Assembly (NCBI RefSeq): GCF_052324685.1
Contig: NC_135212.1
Span: 47,192,825-47,256,824, forward strand
Origin: Brachyhypopomus gauderio
Taxonomy: Eukaryota; Chordata; Actinopteri; Gymnotiformes; Hypopomidae
DNA: 64,000 nucleotides
Direction: 5' to 3'
Shown here: positions 61,262-64,000 of the stretch, in pieces
How the letters are laid out: every line of letters starts with the position of its first letter
Numbering within the stretch: the first letter of the stretch is position 1
The notes under the pieces: model-generated
The model's database searches: none
Told to the model about the DNA's origin: nothing
The model's input: the letters and a program-made list of their open reading frames with translations, nothing else
Translations under genes and position numbers: made by a program

Positions 61262-61726
61262 TTAGCGGTTCTGGAATGGCAAAGCTACCCTCCACTCCTC
61301 TATGTGGCCCCGCCCTCTCTCCACCCTCTTTGCCTCCGCTCTAATCGTCTCTCTCCGACCGTCCTTCTCGACCCAGGTCCCGGTCTCGTTCCCAGCCCTG
61401 GTCCCGGTCTCTTTCCCGGCCTCGTTCCCGGCCCTGGTCCCGGTCTCGTTCCCGGCCAAGGTCCCGGTCTCGTTCCCGGCCCTGGTCCCGGTCTCGTTCC
61501 CGGCCCTGGTCCCGGTCTCGTTCCCGGCCCTGGTCCCGGTCTCGTTCCTGGCCCTGGTCCCAGTCTCGTTCCTGGCCCTGGTCCCGGTCTCGTTCCTGGC
61601 CCTGGTCCCGGTCTCGTTCCTGGCACCCACCCTCTCCATTGCGGTTGTCACTGTGCCGGTCCCGATGCCCGTACCGTTCCCGATCGGCATGCCTGTCACC
61701 ATTACAATAGTGACCTTTAGTTAACT
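61262..61726 (-). pseudogene. Disrupted duplicate of RERDRDQG-repeat terminal exon
   Basis: The minus strand reads HADRERYGHRDRHSDNRNGE, then about ten units of (Q/R)ERDRDQG encoded by a 24-bp minisatellite, then REGRSERDD, a stop (TAG where the copy at 63695-64000 has TGG), GGKEGGEGAGPHRGVEGSFA and IPEP. Homology to the other copy ends at gaaccg; the basic KRKKSRWDN end is absent and replaced by A-rich sequence containing aataaa. It looks like a partial, dead duplicate, though it extends further in the 5' direction than the window shows for the other copy. The minisatellite is open in all frames of both strands, so open frames alone prove nothing here. Confidence 0.6.
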
Positions 61727-63694
61727 TTTACGTTGGACTTTACAACTGAGTGCACCACTACCCCCTTGAATTCCCCAATGTGCAAATAAAGAAATATCTT
61801 GTACTACTTTAATTACATTTATACTCTCAGCATTGCATACTCTTCTCTTAGCCTTGCACCCAACATGACTTAGAGTGACATACAATTATGAGTGGACTGC
61901 ATTAGTGCAGAGGCCAATACTTGTATTTGTTGAGAAGAAAAAAAGTTGGAAGTTTGCATAATCTGAGCTCTAGCCAGGACAGGGCCGGCGCCACGGATAA
62001 GTATTATTATCTGTGAGGATAAGTATTGTTAAATGAAACCTTTTATCAACGTAATTATAGCTTACTGGAAAGTAGGTATGGAGTTTTCATATTGAAAAAT
62101 AATGAATGAAATGAAAATATGAATAATAAATCATCAAAACATCTTAGGAATGTCTAGAACATCAGAATACATCAGTCTCCAGTATGATAATTAAGCTAAG
62201 GCTACTGTTACTTAGCTGCCTATTTAGCATACACCAGCCTATATTATGAAAATTAAGATATTATTAGATAATATTCAAGGTTCTGACTTCAGTGATCTCA
62301 TAGCTGGTATGGGCATGTAACGATTTTGTCTTTATTACACTTCTAACTTTATATTAGATACAAGTGTTAATATCAGTTAACTGGGTTGCCTTTAATAGCA
62401 AACATAAAAATGACAGTATCCTAGCCAATGTCATATGCCTTGTCAAGTGTAGATGCAATTCGCTCAGCTGGTGCCTGGAGGAACTTCCCCCAGTCATCAA
62501 ATATTCTACAAAATTTATTTGTTAAAAAAAATGTAAATTTGAAAACTGAATAACGAACCCTGTTTTTGATGCTACCACATGCACTCACTGGGAATCCATC
62601 CCCCAAATTTAATGGTAGCTTTACTCTACAAGGTGAGCTGTAGAAACAAGTTCACAGTTTCAAAACTAAATGCAATTGAAAATGAGACATGATTGAACAG
62701 CAAAGGTGCTTAAAGTTTATTAAAGCAGGGGCAATACCTTACGATTTGCACCGGTACCACAATCACACAATGGATGAGTGTAATGGAAGAGTTTAGCTCT
62801 TTTCGCAAAAGCCTACAGTGTCCTACGAATGGAGAAAGAATGAAATAATTATTAAAGCATCATCACAATAATTATCTCAGCTTTTATTCAAGATGGCCAC
62901 CAAAGCCTGGCATTTTCAGTTACATATCCGCATGTACTGTATGTAAATGCTTATACTTTATAGGTTTGACCTAAGACCTAAGTGCCCATTGGAAGAAGTG
63001 ATTAAACTCTTCTCCAGGTGTTCAATGTAGAGATGAGCGTAATGTTAGCCTTGCACCCAAGCTGATTAACTTTTTGTTTAAAAAACAAACAAAAAAAAAA
63101 AAAAACTAAAGAATAGTAGAGAACAGGGTCTAGTCCACATTCCATGCTTTTAACAGTGTGTACTAAAATACAGAATAAAGTCCTAAACCTAAAAAACTAC
63201 ATTTACATCATTCACAAACACTCTGGGCAGTGGAGGAGTAAAGAAATTTTTTTGTCTGCTGCACCCAGAAAATATGATGCCTCTGTTGGATTCAGAAAAA
63301 AAAAAAACCCAAAGCCAAATCACTCTTCTAAAAATGTCTAAAGGAAATGCCATTTAGGGCTTCCCCACAGAAAGATGAATTTACACACATATACCGTTAA
63401 ACAAGAAGAACTGTATGACTCTTTACAGGTGGGATCTACGTCTATACAATTCACATTTTTCCACACTAATCGATTCTTGACCCCAAACAGCGTGAAGAAC
63501 CTGCCGGACAACACAGGCGGCCGATTGCTGTGAACGTTGTCATGGAGACTCAACACACTCAAAGTCTTCAGTGCCCTTTGGCTTTCAGATGTCGACGTTG
63601 GTGAAAGTGGACGGTGGACTTTGCTGGGAAGGCTGGCTTTCTGATCAAGCATGCTGACGTTTGACTGGCTGACTGTCATCTCCTGTGTTTGCCT
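61727..63694. other. Intergenic or 3' UTR sequence, no gene recognised
   Basis: AT-rich sequence. The part next to 63694 is presumably the 3' UTR of the minus-strand gene ending there. Minus-strand AATAAA candidates are at 62883-62888 and 62716-62721. A hAT-end-like word (cagggccggcgccac) at about 61979 has no visible partner. Small open frames (minus 62421-62606, minus 63338-63679) lack convincing support. Confidence 0.45.
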
Positions 63695-64000
63695 CTAATT
63701 GTCCCATCTGCTCTTCTTGCGTTTAGGCGGTTCTGGAATGGCAAAGCTACCCTCCACACCTCTATGTGGCCCCGCCCTCTCTCCACCCTCTTTGCCTCCC
63801 CTCCAATCGTCTCTCTCCGACCGTCCTTCTCGGCCCTGGTCCCGGTCTCGCTCCCGGCCCTGGTCCCGGTCTCGTTCCCGGCCCTGGTCCCGGTCTCGTT
63901 CCCGGCCCTGGTCTCGATCTCGTTCCCGGCCCTGGTCTCGATCTCGTTCCCGGTCCCGGCCCAGGTCTCGTTCCCGGCCCTGGTCCCGGTCTCGTTCCCG
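63695..64000 (-). CDS. Terminal exon of RERDRDQG-repeat nuclear-type protein (partial, runs off window)
   Basis: The minus-strand frame enters from the window edge and ends at TAG 63695-63697; 101 codons plus the stop are visible. It reads about seven units of the octapeptide RERDRDQG (one is RERDLGRD), then REGRSERDDWRGGKEGGERA, GPHRGVEGSFAIPEP and the basic C-terminus PKRKKSRWDN. Alternating Arg with Asp/Glu and a lysine/arginine-rich end are typical of nuclear RNA-processing or chromatin proteins; the specific family is not identified. The unique, non-repeat C-terminus and its clean stop make this strand and frame preferable to the RSRSRPWS frame on the plus strand. No splice acceptor is visible, so the exon starts beyond 64000. 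Confidence 0.6.
   Translation of the reverse strand, partial: RERDRDQGRERDLGRDRERDRDQGRERDRDQGRERDRDQGRERDRDQGRERDRDQGREGRSERDDWRGGKEGGERAGPHRGVEGSFAIPEPPKRKKSRWDN

Noticed and set aside
61304-61720. Plus-strand Gly-Pro-rich and Val-Pro-rich frames
   Set aside because: Frames through a 24-bp minisatellite that is open in every frame; the minus strand has the better unique C-terminus in the second copy.
61975-61995. hAT-terminus-like word cagggccggcgccac
   Set aside because: No matching inverted end or target duplication was found in the window.
62421-62606. Minus-strand frame ending FDDWGKFLQAPAERIASTLD
   Set aside because: The peptide looks protein-like and has an acceptor-like ttttgtag before it, but I could not find a compatible upstream exon, and it may lie in the 3' UTR of the gene ending at 63695.
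63338-63679. 113-codon minus-strand frame just beyond the terminal exon stop
   Set aside because: It lies immediately downstream of the stop of the RERDRDQG-repeat gene, most likely 3' UTR. No domain recognised.

Overview
The window is animal, almost certainly teleost fish, genomic DNA. Its genes are split by GT-AG introns. The repeats are fish-type: an L2-clade LINE, a Rex1/CR1-type LINE, a tRNA-derived SINE, a hAT-like DNA transposon, and Ty3/gypsy-like and BEL/Pao-like LTR fossils. The host genes are zona pellucida 3 (zp3) genes of the fish form, which have no C-terminal membrane anchor. I cannot name the species.

About 94% of the window (1 to about 61,060) is one head-to-tail tandem array. 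Each unit reads, left to right: a decayed plus-strand L2 LINE, an unassigned spacer of about 1.3 kb, a complete 8-exon zp3 gene on the minus strand, and about 700 bp of zp3 5' flank that holds a decayed zp3 exon-4 relic. There are six complete units: A1 (497-7882), B1 (7883-17357), A2 (18376-25761), B2 (25762-35212), B3 (35213-52398) and C1 (52399-60824). A truncated, diverged seventh unit follows (60825 to about 61,060).

Units differ mainly in what has inserted into them. A units carry a Rex1-like LINE in the L2 tail and have a hAT-like element with a nested SINE at their left border. B units instead carry a rearranged gypsy-like fossil about 18 bp further along the same L2 tail. B3 also has a whole-looking BEL/Pao element inside that fossil. 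C1 has neither L2-tail insertion but carries a longer Rex1-like LINE in its spacer. The A+B pair recurs with a 17,879-bp period: position 1 corresponds to 17,880, and the match runs to about 35,212. The second copy looks almost identical, so either the duplication is very recent, conversion is active, or the assembly needs checking.

All six zp3 copies read as intact 439-residue proteins. They have a signal peptide, a Q/P-rich N-terminal region, the 12 cysteines of ZP3, conserved N-glycosylation sites, a basic cleavage-like site and a very short 3' UTR. They differ at a few residues (18, 48, 115, 376). ZP3 is a structural egg-envelope glycoprotein made in oocyte or liver in teleosts, so the array is most simply read as dosage amplification of an egg-coat gene.

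Right of the array (61,060-64,000) is a different locus. The window edge cuts the terminal coding exon of a minus-strand gene with RERDRDQG repeats and a basic C-terminus. A disrupted duplicate of that exon sits 2.4 kb away, next to the array border.
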